A DNA stretch of 7,583 bases. It comes from Ruminococcaceae bacterium UBA1691 (GTDB taxonomy: Bacteria > Bacillota > Clostridia > Oscillospirales > Acutalibacteraceae). The notes beneath the pieces are model-generated. The model was not told where the DNA came from. It searched no databases and saw only the letters and a program-made list of their open reading frames with translations. Positions 1 to 5,827 of the stretch are shown here, piece after piece; position 1 is the stretch's first letter, and each line of letters starts with the position of its first letter. The position numbers were made by a program, and so were the translations under genes. The stretch covers positions 1 through 7,583 of the forward strand of contig DCJV01000088.1 of assembly GCA_002320555.1 (NCBI GenBank), given 5' to 3'.

Positions 1-1
1 T

Positions 2-25
2 CCTTTTCCGGCCGAACGGAAAAGG
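2..25. other. stem-loop at the left edge
   Basis: A perfect 9-bp inverted repeat (CCTTTTCCG at 2-10, CGGAAAAGG at 17-25) encloses a 6-nt loop. No run of T follows on the plus strand and the window ends on the other side, so I cannot say whether it ends a transcript of a neighbouring gene. It lies just before the first copy of the 29-bp repeat. Confidence 0.6.
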
Positions 26-29
26 CAGG

Positions 30-58
30 GCCCGCGCGGCCTGAGCGCGTTCCAATTT
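30..58. repeat. 29-bp direct repeat, copy 1
   Basis: This 29-bp GC-rich segment is identical to 135-163. It begins GCCCGCGCGG and ends GTTCCAATTT. Inside it CGCGC (33-37) and GCGCG (45-49) can form a 5-bp stem with a 7-nt loop. The copies are 105 bp apart, much wider than a CRISPR spacing. Two minus-strand frames stay open through both copies because 105 is a multiple of three, but no start with a ribosome binding site precedes them. I read it as a non-coding repeat, possibly dispersed in the genome. Confidence 0.8.
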
Positions 59-134
59 CCTGATTCGTGACCAAAACAACCGATGGCAATGCAGTCGCGC
101 CAGCGAAGCCCTTCATGCAAGCCTGGAAAATACA

Positions 135-163
135 GCCCGCGCGGCCTGAGCGCGTTCCAATTT
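135..163. repeat. 29-bp direct repeat, copy 2
   Basis: Exact second copy of the 29-bp element at 30-58. Here the terminal TTT runs on into seven T residues (161-167), so the small GC stem inside the repeat followed by T residues looks somewhat like a plus-strand terminator. The 76 bp between the copies (59-134) is GC-rich and holds no supported gene. Confidence 0.8.
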
Positions 164-270
164 TTTTCTTTCCTTGTCAGGGTAATCAAAAAAGGTAAGC
201 ATAACGCAGAAATTTTACGAGATAGTTCTTGTGTATTTTGACGAAACGATATTCCTTTTTGACAGGCTGA

Positions 271-305
271 GAGGAAACCGGCAACGCAATGCTGCCGGTT
301 TCCTC
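271..305 (-). terminator. perfect 13-bp hairpin after the first XRE gene
   Basis: GAGGAAACCGGCA (271-283) and its exact reverse complement (293-305) form a 13-bp stem with a 9-nt loop. It starts directly after the TAA stop (306-308) of the minus-strand XRE gene, where a terminator would be expected. Downstream on the minus strand there is no U-tract (TCAGCCTGTC), so it is either an atypical terminator or a 3'-end protecting structure. Confidence 0.55.
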
Positions 306-569
306 TTATGCTTCGTCTTTTGGTCCATACAGCAGTTCATCAACCGGGACATTGAAAATCTGGGAGAAAGCATCCAACTCCCGGTCTGTGACCATCCGTT
401 TTCCGCATTCGATGCGCTGGATTGCATTTTTATTGATGTTGAGCCCTTTTAGCTGCATCTTGGCGGCTAGCTTTTCCTGAGAAGGATGATCTGCAAGAAG
501 GTTTCTGAATCTGGCGACATTTTTACCGCATAGATTGCGGTTTTCGAAAGAAGATTTTTGTTTCGTCAT
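306..569 (-). CDS. XRE-family transcriptional regulator (paralogue A)
   Basis: An 87-residue protein made up almost wholly of a Cro/C1-type helix-turn-helix domain (about residues 15-80), probably a DNA-binding repressor acting as a dimer. Visible landmarks are CGK at 14-16, SQEKLA at 30-35 on the scaffold helix, KNAIQRIECG at 47-56 for the recognition helix and following turn, and VDELLYG at 76-82. The frame is open upstream to an ATG at 614. I chose ATG 569 because GGGGTGT lies before it and because from there the protein aligns without a gap to the neighbouring paralogue (about 39 of 84 positions identical by eye). No sensor or enzyme domain is present. It lies 112 bp downstream of paralogue B with its own promoter-like region between them. 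Its target is unknown; autoregulation is inferred. Confidence 0.9.
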   Translation of the reverse strand: MTKQKSSFENRNLCGKNVARFRNLLADHPSQEKLAAKMQLKGLNINKNAIQRIECGKRMVTDRELDAFSQIFNVPVDELLYGPKDEA

Positions 570-606
570 TTTTAAGACACCCCATTTTCCAAACAATATT
601 GTCAGA

Positions 607-628
607 TATATCATAAGTATATGATATA
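607..628. promoter_or_regulatory. AT-rich palindrome at the promoter of XRE gene A
   Basis: TATATCAT (607-614) and ATGATATA (621-628) form a perfect 8-bp inverted repeat around a 6-bp centre. It overlaps the likely -10 element (minus-strand TATACT at 616-621), as an autorepressor operator would. The half nearer the -35 recurs at the promoter of XRE gene B (983-996, 13 of 14 bases identical), but there without the second arm. Confidence 0.5.
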
Positions 629-661
629 GCTAAGTAGAGATCGACACTTTTAATGTGTAAA
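616..661 (-). promoter_or_regulatory. promoter of XRE gene A with dyad over the -35
   Basis: On the minus strand a TGTCGA -35 (641-646) and a TATACT -10 (616-621) are 19 bp apart. Read on the plus strand, 641-661 is TCGACAC-N7-GTGTAAA, an imperfect version of the perfect dyad at 1009-1029. It has the same gap and the same position on the -35 hexamer. The 19-bp spacing is longer than optimal, which suits a weak or regulated promoter. Confidence 0.5.
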
Positions 662-681
662 ATATGGGAAAAATCTGCGCC

Positions 682-936
682 TTATTCTCCTCCGAACAAA
701 AGCTCGTCTGCAGTAACACCAAAAAATTTTGCAAAGGCCGCCAATTCGATATCCGTGATGAAACGTTCTCCACTTTCAATCCTTTGGATGGCGTTTTTGT
801 CCAGATCGAGTCCTCTCCTCTGAAGTTCTTCTGCCAGACCACGCTGGGACATTTTGGGGGATATTTGTTTGCGCATCGCTGCAATCCGCTTACCGCATCG
901 ATTGTACGTCCCGTCTTCATGCTTGTTTTTGAACAT
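682..936 (-). CDS. XRE-family transcriptional regulator (paralogue B)
   Basis: An 84-residue single-domain helix-turn-helix protein of the Cro/C1 type, presumed to be a dimeric DNA-binding regulator. It shares with paralogue A the CGK at 14-16, SQ at 30-31, the block KNAIQRIE at 47-54 and ADELLFG at 76-82, all at the same residue numbers. The frame runs further upstream to an ATG at 1104, but that extension would cross the promoter. The start at 936 follows a good ribosome binding site (GGAGTG on the minus strand, about 10 nt upstream). Paralogue A follows on the same strand, so the two look like a tandem duplication. No toxin, phage or restriction gene lies beside them to suggest a target. 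Confidence 0.92.
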   Translation of the reverse strand: MFKNKHEDGTYNRCGKRIAAMRKQISPKMSQRGLAEELQRRGLDLDKNAIQRIESGERFITDIELAAFAKFFGVTADELLFGGE

Positions 937-983
937 TGCATACTCACTCCATTCTTTGACATTTACAACTTGCCAATGGAACA

Positions 984-1029
984 AGTATATGGTATAATTC
1001 GACTTGATTTGACATGTTACGAATGTCAA
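984..1029 (-). promoter_or_regulatory. promoter of XRE gene B with perfect dyad operator
   Basis: A minus-strand TGTCAA -35 (1009-1014) and a TATACT -10 (984-989) are 19 bp apart, as at gene A. The -35 forms the left arm of a perfect inverted repeat, TTGACAT (1009-1015), N7, ATGTCAA (1023-1029). Centres of symmetry on a -35 are typical repressor sites, so I infer this is bound by one or both XRE proteins. Confidence 0.55.
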
Positions 1030-1222
1030 TAGTGGGAAAATTATTACAAACTCAAAAATTTGATATTCAATTTCATAAATTGAAACAATTTGAATGGAAT
1101 TCATCCATTTTCCACCCCAATTCCGCCCGAAAAGTCATCAAATTACCGCAAATAAACGATGACAAACAAGGCAAATTAATAGAGCGGCAGTTTGAAATTT
1201 TGCCGCGCTACGGAGGTGGAAA
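1030..1222. other. AT-rich leader of spoIVB with two dyads
   Basis: No gene fits in this divergent intergenic stretch. It holds TTCAATTT-CAT-AAATTGAA, a perfect 8-bp inverted repeat (1066-1084), and a second stem-loop, GCGGCA (1184-1189) with TGCCGC (1201-1206). The latter ends 5 nt before the spoIVB ribosome binding site (GGAGG, 1212-1216). A sigma-G or sigma-F promoter is expected for spoIVB, but I found no convincing match. Confidence 0.5.
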
Positions 1223-2467
1223 ATGCGAAAATTTTTAAAAGCATTGACTCTTCTGGGATTTGCCTGTGCGGCGTTGATTTTCGGCCTGCTTGGTTTTGCC
1301 GAGCGGACGGTGCCGGATGAGCTGTATGTTGCACAGGACCGTTCGCCATGGGTTGGAGAATTGTGCGTGGCCACACCGGAGGATCAGGCGCCACAGGTGC
1401 AGCTGCATCTGCAGGGCAATACGGCTGTGCAGGCGCAAGGATATGACGTGGAGGTCAAGCTCCTCAATCTATTTCCGGTCAAAAATTCCCATGTTACAGT
1501 GACGCAGCGCCATTATGTGGTGCCGGGTGGGATTCCCTTTGGGCTGCGGCTGTATACCAATGGTGTTGTGATCGTTGGTATGGATTCGGTGGAAACCAGG
1601 GAAGGAAACGTCAATCCTGCAAAGGAAGCGGGTCTTAAGGAAGGCGATGTGATTGTTTCAATGGACGGGCAGTCCGTCAGCCGGAATGAGGATGTATCCC
1701 GAATTTTCAGAGGCTGCGGCGGCCATGCGCTCCAATTGCGTATCCGGCGCGGGACACAGGAGATGGATGTGAAGTTTCAGCCGGCCTGCTCCGCCTCTGA
1801 CGGGAAATTTCGGGCGGGGCTTTGGATCCGTGACAGCTCCGCAGGCGTTGGAATGCTCACCTTTTATGATCCGGAGAGCCGCATTTTTGCCGGACTTGGC
1901 CATGCCATCTGTGATGTGGATACGGGCGAGGAGATGCCCTTGCTTGCAGGCGATATCGTGGATGCGCATATCAATGGGTGCTATAAGGGCACAAAGGGCG
2001 CAGCAGGCGAATTATGCGGTGTTTTTGGCAGCAAGGTGATGGGCACACTTGCGGTCAATGGCAATACCGGCGTTTACGGATTTATGAATGCATCAAGCGC
2101 GTTGACTGGAAAGGCAGTTCCCGTGGCGCTGCGTTACGAGGTAAAAACTGGCCCGGCACAAATTATCGCCACTGTTGATGGAAAGGCGCCGCAGTATTAT
2201 GATGTCGAAATTACAAAAATTTATTCTGGGCCTGATACGCAGGTTAAGAATATGATTGTGGAAGTGACAGATGAAGCGCTCATTCAAAAGACCGGTGGCA
2301 TTGTGCAGGGGATGAGCGGTAGCCCAATTCTCCAGAATGGTATGTTGGTGGGAGCAGTAACCCATGTGTTTGTCAACAATCCGCTTCAGGGTTACGGTAT
2401 TTTTGCAGAAAACATGCTGCATACCGCAGAAAACGTTGTAGCGACGCAGGAAAAGAAGGCATCTTAA
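1223..2467 (+). CDS. spoIVB: SpoIVB serine peptidase (stage IV sporulation protein B)
   Basis: A 414-residue S55-family serine peptidase. In Bacillus it is made in the forespore, crosses into the space between forespore and mother cell, and cleaves SpoIVFA so that SpoIVFB can process pro-sigma-K. A hydrophobic N-terminal anchor spans about residues 5-25. A PDZ domain follows at about 100-185 (AKEAGLKEGDVI at 133-144), then the S55 catalytic domain to the end. The putative triad is H227 in GLGHAI, D350 in VTDEAL and S365 in GMSGSP. The Asp-Ser spacing of 15 matches D363-S378 of B. subtilis, and the length is close to that protein's 426. GGAGG lies 6 nt before the ATG. spo0A follows 133 bp downstream, the common Firmicutes order. 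The usual upstream neighbour, recN, is replaced here by the divergent XRE pair. Confidence 0.97.
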   Translation: MRKFLKALTLLGFACAALIFGLLGFAERTVPDELYVAQDRSPWVGELCVATPEDQAPQVQLHLQGNTAVQAQGYDVEVKLLNLFPVKNSHVTVTQRHYVVPGGIPFGLRLYTNGVVIVGMDSVETREGNVNPAKEAGLKEGDVIVSMDGQSVSRNEDVSRIFRGCGGHALQLRIRRGTQEMDVKFQPACSASDGKFRAGLWIRDSSAGVGMLTFYDPESRIFAGLGHAICDVDTGEEMPLLAGDIVDAHINGCYKGTKGAAGELCGVFGSKVMGTLAVNGNTGVYGFMNASSALTGKAVPVALRYEVKTGPAQIIATVDGKAPQYYDVEITKIYSGPDTQVKNMIVEVTDEALIQKTGGIVQGMSGSPILQNGMLVGAVTHVFVNNPLQGYGIFAENMLHTAENVVATQEKKAS

Positions 2468-2539
2468 CCTCCGAAAACCACAAAAGTTGCGAGCAAAAAA
2501 ATATTTTCCATGTTTTACCAATTATTTCTGCATTTTCTA

Positions 2540-2568
2540 TTGACTTTATAATGCAAACTTGTTAATAT
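2540..2568 (+). promoter_or_regulatory. sigma-A-type promoter of spo0A
   Basis: TTGACT (2540-2545) and TAATAT (2563-2568) are exactly 17 bp apart and lie 32 bp before the spo0A start. The ribosome binding site AAGGAAGG (2583-2590) follows. I did not find a clear sigma-H promoter or 0A box here, though both control spo0A in B. subtilis. spo0A may also be reached by read-through from spoIVB, since no terminator separates them. Confidence 0.6.
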
Positions 2569-2600
2569 ATGGTAAAAGCTGAAAGGAAGGTAGATAAAAC

Positions 2601-3377
2601 ATGGAAAAAACAATGAAAGTAATGCTCGCAGAGGAAGGAACAGAATATGGGCAAACCTGCGCAAACGTGCTGCGCTCCTACGGTTATGAGGTAATGCTTG
2701 TGCCCAAGGATGGTTCTGAGGTGATTTCCCGTCTTTCCGCATATACGCCGGATGTACTGCTGATGGACATGTTCATGCCGCGCGTGGATGCGTTGGGTGT
2801 TATGAAAGCGCTTCCTGATCTGAAGCTGAGCAAACGGCCGCTGATCATGTTGATGTCCAGTGTGGACAATGCGCGTTTTGAGCAGGAGGTTCTGGCAGCT
2901 GGAGCGGATTATTATTTCCTCAAACCCTTTGATCTGGATGTCCTCGCCGAACGGATTTCCCAGCTGACCGGCTGGAACACAGCCGGTCAGGAGAACATAA
3001 GGAAAGCATCTCCTGATGCGCATGGCAATCTGGAAGTTGTCGTATCGGAAATTATGCATCAGATCGGTGTCCCTGCGCATATCAAGGGGTATCAGTATCT
3101 GCGCGAGGCGATCATTCTCTCGGTCAACGATAGCGAGATGATGAATTCCGTTACAAAGCTTCTGTATCCGACAGTTGCAAAAACTTTTAAAACGACACCC
3201 TCCCGCGTGGAGCGCGCGATCCGCCATGCCATTGAGGTGGCATGGGACCGCGGCGATGTGGACGTATTGAGCTCTTATTTTGGATATACGATCCAGAATA
3301 CGCGCGGCAAGCCCACCAACAGCGAGTTTATCGCCATGATCAGCGACAAGCTCCGCCTTCGCATGAAGGTCTCCTGA
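2601..3377 (+). CDS. spo0A: Spo0A, master response regulator of sporulation
   Basis: A 258-residue response regulator (267 in B. subtilis). When phosphorylated it dimerises on 0A boxes and switches on entry into sporulation. The receiver domain covers about residues 5-126, with phospho-acceptor D56 (LLMD), hydroxyl residue S86 and K108 (FLKPFD). The linker is about 127-146. The Spo0A-specific DNA-binding domain fills 147-258 and is very strongly conserved, with GVPAHIKGY at 156-164, recognition helix SRVERAIRHAIEVAW at 201-215 and PTNSEFIAM at 238-246. The receiver is divergent: the acidic Mg-binding pair, Asp-Asp in B. subtilis, is E11-E12, and the usual Thr is Ser. Start and ribosome binding site are clear, and a terminator follows at 3413. 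The identification rests mainly on the C-terminal domain and is secure. Confidence 0.98.
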   Translation: MEKTMKVMLAEEGTEYGQTCANVLRSYGYEVMLVPKDGSEVISRLSAYTPDVLLMDMFMPRVDALGVMKALPDLKLSKRPLIMLMSSVDNARFEQEVLAAGADYYFLKPFDLDVLAERISQLTGWNTAGQENIRKASPDAHGNLEVVVSEIMHQIGVPAHIKGYQYLREAIILSVNDSEMMNSVTKLLYPTVAKTFKTTPSRVERAIRHAIEVAWDRGDVDVLSSYFGYTIQNTRGKPTNSEFIAMISDKLRLRMKVS

Positions 3378-3412
3378 TTTTTCCATTATCATATCTTTAC
3401 CACCCCCTTGCA

Positions 3413-3449
3413 AGGACGCCGCCTCACCATGCGGTGTCCTATTTTGTTT
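3413..3449 (+). terminator. rho-independent terminator of spo0A
   Basis: AGGACGCCGC (3413-3422) pairs with GCGGTGTCCT (3431-3440) as a 10-bp stem with one G-U pair and an 8-nt loop, followed by ATTTTGTTT. It lies 36 bp after the spo0A stop and isolates it from the metal transporter gene. Confidence 0.85.
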
Positions 3450-3460
3450 GCCGCCAAGGA

Positions 3461-3489
3461 TTGAAGTACCTCTAAAAGTATGGTATGCT
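3461..3489 (+). promoter_or_regulatory. promoter of the ZIP transporter gene
   Basis: TTGAAG (3461-3466) and TATGCT (3484-3489) are 17 bp apart, each matching 4 of 6 consensus bases. They lie between the spo0A terminator and the ribosome binding site at 3526-3532. No metal-repressor operator is obvious. Confidence 0.5.
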
Positions 3490-3539
3490 AATTTTCGCAA
3501 AGAATAGTGCATAACGAATATTTTCAGGGAGGTTTTTGT

Positions 3540-4328
3540 ATGGAGCATCCCGTTTTACTTGCTTTTTTAGGAACTGGCTTTACTTTTTTGGCCACCGTTG
3601 CAGGCGCTGCAATGGTGTTTTTTGTAAAAAAAGAGGCCTCTGTTCATGCGCATAAGGCGTTCCTCGGTTTTGCAGCCGGCGTGATGATCGCCGCTTCGGT
3701 CTGGTCGTTGCTGATCCCGGCGATCGATATGGCGCGCGAGCAGGGCAAAAATGAATGGCTGCCCGCTGTGACCGGCTTTCTGGCAGGCGGGGTATTCCTT
3801 TATCTGCTCGACCGGCTCCTTCCACATCTTCATGTCGGTGCGAAGAAGCCGGAGGGCGTGAAAAGCTCGTTAAAACGAACAACCATGCTGGTTTTGGCCG
3901 TAACGCTTCATAATATCCCGGAGGGCCTGGCGGTCGGCCTCTCCTTTGCTGCGGCTGCCGAGGGAGGCCATGCCACGCTTGCGGGCGCTATGGCGCTTTC
4001 TTTGGGCATGGCGCTGCAAAATGTGCCGGAGGGCGCGGCAATCTCCCTGCCGCTGCAAAAAGAGGGTGTTTCCAAGGGAAAGGCCTTCCTCTACGGCGGA
4101 CTGTCCGGCGTGGTGGAGCCGGTGGCCGGCGTGCTCGGCGCGCTGCTTGCGATTCTGATTGCGCCCATCATGCCGTTTACGCTTTCATTTGCGGCCGGGG
4201 CGATGATCTATGTCGTCGTGGAGGAGCTCGTCCCGGAAATGCATGCGGGCGAGCACAGCCATGCCGGGACGATGGGTGCGATGCTGGGCTTTGCGGTGAT
4301 GATGGTATTGGATATCGCACTCGGATAG
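3540..4328 (+). CDS. ZIP-family divalent metal transporter (GufA/ZupT-like)
   Basis: A 262-residue integral membrane protein of the ZIP family, which moves Zn2+ and often Fe2+ or Mn2+ into the cytoplasm. About eight hydrophobic segments are visible. The two family signatures are the metal-site helices TLHNIPEGLAVG (122-133, with H124, N125, E128) and LQNVPEGAAIS (159-169, with Q160, N161, E164). Further acidic residues lie at E193 and in VEELVPE (227-233). Possible metal-sensing histidines occur at HLH (96-98) and in HAGEHSH (235-241). ATG 3540 is preferred over ATG 3507 because AGGGAGG ends 7 nt before it and because residues 1-11 of the longer form are not membrane-like. It is a single-gene unit. 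The metal cannot be told from sequence. Confidence 0.96.
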   Translation: MEHPVLLAFLGTGFTFLATVAGAAMVFFVKKEASVHAHKAFLGFAAGVMIAASVWSLLIPAIDMAREQGKNEWLPAVTGFLAGGVFLYLLDRLLPHLHVGAKKPEGVKSSLKRTTMLVLAVTLHNIPEGLAVGLSFAAAAEGGHATLAGAMALSLGMALQNVPEGAAISLPLQKEGVSKGKAFLYGGLSGVVEPVAGVLGALLAILIAPIMPFTLSFAAGAMIYVVVEELVPEMHAGEHSHAGTMGAMLGFAVMMVLDIALG

Positions 4329-4374
4329 TGGATTCGAGGCGCGCTGGAAGACAGGCGAAGCGATCAATTTTCTC

Positions 4375-4403
4375 TTCACTTTTCTCTATTATCATGTTAA
4401 AAT
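4375..4403 (+). promoter_or_regulatory. promoter of the hisH-hisF operon
   Basis: TTCACT (4375-4380) and TAAAAT (4398-4403; 5 of 6 consensus bases) are 17 bp apart. Transcription would begin near 4410, which rules out ATG codons at 4404 and 4407 as hisH starts. The leader is too short for a T-box or histidine attenuator. Confidence 0.65.
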
Positions 4404-4433
4404 ATGATGCATACAAGCAAAGAGGTGGGATTA

Positions 4434-5066
4434 TTGGGACGAATGATTGCAATCATTGATTATGGCGCAGGCAATTTGCAGAGCGTTAAAAAGGCGCTGG
4501 ATGTTATCGGCGCTTCTTCGATTATCACGAAGGACGCGGGGTGCATCCGCTCGGCGGACGCGGTCATCCTGCCGGGAGTCGGTTCGTTTGCGGATGCGAT
4601 GGATTCGATGCGGGCGAGCGGCCTGACGGACACGGTCGTGGAGGCGGCGCACAGCGGGAAGCCCTTTCTGGGCATCTGCCTGGGGCTTCAATTGCTTTTT
4701 GAGACCTCTGAGGAATCTCCAGGCGCGGCTGGGCTCGGCGTCTTGCAGGGCGATATCCGGCGCATTCCACGGAAGGATGGGCTGAAGGTGCCGCATATCG
4801 GCTGGAATTCCCTTGCTGTCACCCAGCGGGACGGGCTTTTTCGGGGTATCCCGCAGGGGGGCTATGTTTATTTCGTTCATTCCTACTACTTAAAGGCGGC
4901 GCACGAAGCGGAGGTTGCCGCACGCACGGAATACGGCGTTTCCATCGATGCAGCCGTACAAAAGGGCAATCTATGCGCGACCCAGTTCCACCCGGAGAAG
5001 AGCGGCCGGATCGGCCTTCAGATTCTGCGCAACTTCGTCGCCATGAGCGGGAAGGAGGAAGATTGA
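4434..5066 (+). CDS. hisH: Imidazole glycerol phosphate synthase, glutaminase subunit
   Basis: A class I glutamine amidotransferase that hydrolyses glutamine and channels ammonia to HisF in histidine biosynthesis (cytoplasm). Numbering from the Met codon at 4443 (207 residues), DYGAGN lies at 6-11, the PGVG oxyanion strand at 44-47, nucleophile C79 in GICLG, and the His-Glu pair H183 and E185 in FHPEK. The start is debatable. TTG at 4434 stands 5 nt after a strong AGAGGTGG (4421-4428) and adds Met-Gly-Arg. ATG 4443 is the customary HisH N-terminus but sits 14 nt from that site. I give the TTG on ribosome-site evidence. The stop overlaps the hisF start by one base (TGATG), so translational coupling is likely. 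Confidence 0.97.
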   Translation: MGRMIAIIDYGAGNLQSVKKALDVIGASSIITKDAGCIRSADAVILPGVGSFADAMDSMRASGLTDTVVEAAHSGKPFLGICLGLQLLFETSEESPGAAGLGVLQGDIRRIPRKDGLKVPHIGWNSLAVTQRDGLFRGIPQGGYVYFVHSYYLKAAHEAEVAARTEYGVSIDAAVQKGNLCATQFHPEKSGRIGLQILRNFVAMSGKEED

Positions 5067-5827
5067 TGTACGCGAAACGAATTATCCCCTGCCTGGATGT
5101 CCAAAACGGGCGCGTTGTCAAGGGCGTCAGCTTTGTCAATCTTCGCGATGCGGGCGATCCAGTCGAATGCGCTGTTGCCTATGATCAAAAGGGCGCGGAC
5201 GAACTGGTGCTGCTCGATATTACCGCCACCCATGAGGGCCGGGGTACGATGGTGGAGATCGTCACGCGCGTGGCGAATTCGATCTTTATCCCGTTTACGG
5301 TCGGCGGCGGCATTACGAGTGTGGACGATTTTACCCAGCTTCTGCGCGCGGGAGCGGATAAGATCAGCGTCAATTCCGCGGCGGTTCGTAATCCCCAGCT
5401 GATCAGCGACGCGGCCCATAAATTCGGCAGCCAGTGCGTCGTCTGCGCGATCGATGCGAAGCGGCGTGGGCAGGGTGGCTGGGAGGTTTATCTCAATGGC
5501 GGGCGCATCCCCACCGGAATCGATGCCGTCGCGTGGGCAGAGGAGGCCGAGCAGCGCGGCGCGGGCGAAATCCTCCTGACCAGCATGGACTGCGACGGGC
5601 AGAAGCAGGGCTATGATCTCGAACTGACGCGCGCCGTCTCCGAGCGCGTTGGCATTCCGGTGATCGCCTCGGGTGGCGCGGGAGCAAAGGCGCATTTTTA
5701 TGACGCTTTTACCCGGGGAAAAGCCGATGCTGTGCTTGCGGCTTCGCTCTTCCACTTCAATGAAATCCCGATCATGGAACTCAAGGGATATCTCGCCGGG
5801 CGCGGAGTGCCGGTGCGGATGGATTAA
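5066..5827 (+). CDS. hisF: Imidazole glycerol phosphate synthase, cyclase subunit
   Basis: A 253-residue (beta-alpha)8 barrel enzyme that uses ammonia from HisH to turn PRFAR into imidazole glycerol phosphate and AICAR. The catalytic pair is D11 (PCLDV) and D130 (CAIDAK). Phosphate-binding loops are seen at TVGGGI (78-83) and ASGGAG (201-206), with SMDCDG at 173-178. The length is standard. The ATG overlaps the hisH stop, and GGAGG inside the hisH end serves as ribosome binding site. The frame is open upstream into hisH, but that extension is only a shadow. No hisA, hisI or other his gene follows, because a strong terminator comes directly after. Confidence 0.98.
   Translation: MYAKRIIPCLDVQNGRVVKGVSFVNLRDAGDPVECAVAYDQKGADELVLLDITATHEGRGTMVEIVTRVANSIFIPFTVGGGITSVDDFTQLLRAGADKISVNSAAVRNPQLISDAAHKFGSQCVVCAIDAKRRGQGGWEVYLNGGRIPTGIDAVAWAEEAEQRGAGEILLTSMDCDGQKQGYDLELTRAVSERVGIPVIASGGAGAKAHFYDAFTRGKADAVLAASLFHFNEIPIMELKGYLAGRGVPVRMD

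Noticed and set aside
30..163. CRISPR array
   Set aside because: Only two copies and 76 bp between them, well above typical spacer length, with no cas gene in the window.
1..180. Open minus-strand frames running through both 29-bp repeat copies, and a plus frame ending at 63
   Set aside because: Two minus frames are open only because the stretch is GC-rich and the repeat period is a multiple of three. No start with a ribosome binding site is present and the translations resemble no family I know.
570..614. Longer start for XRE gene A at ATG 614
   Set aside because: It would begin inside the palindrome over the -10 and downstream paralogy begins at 569, where the two proteins align without gaps.
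937..1104. Longer start for XRE gene B at ATG 1104
   Set aside because: The extension crosses the promoter and dyad and is hydrophobic AT-rich translation. A good ribosome site precedes ATG 936.
1030..1222. Sigma-G/F promoter for spoIVB
   Set aside because: Expected from the family's biology, but candidate -10 and -35 pairs have poor matches or wrong spacing, so none is called.
2562..3548. 328-codon minus-strand frame opposite spo0A
   Set aside because: It is a shadow of the securely identified spo0A, with no domain pattern and no ribosome site.
4973..5065. Upstream extension of hisF into hisH
   Set aside because: HisF proteins begin at the Met of 5066 (KRIIPCLDV), with a ribosome site just before it. 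The extension is the out-of-frame 3' end of hisH.
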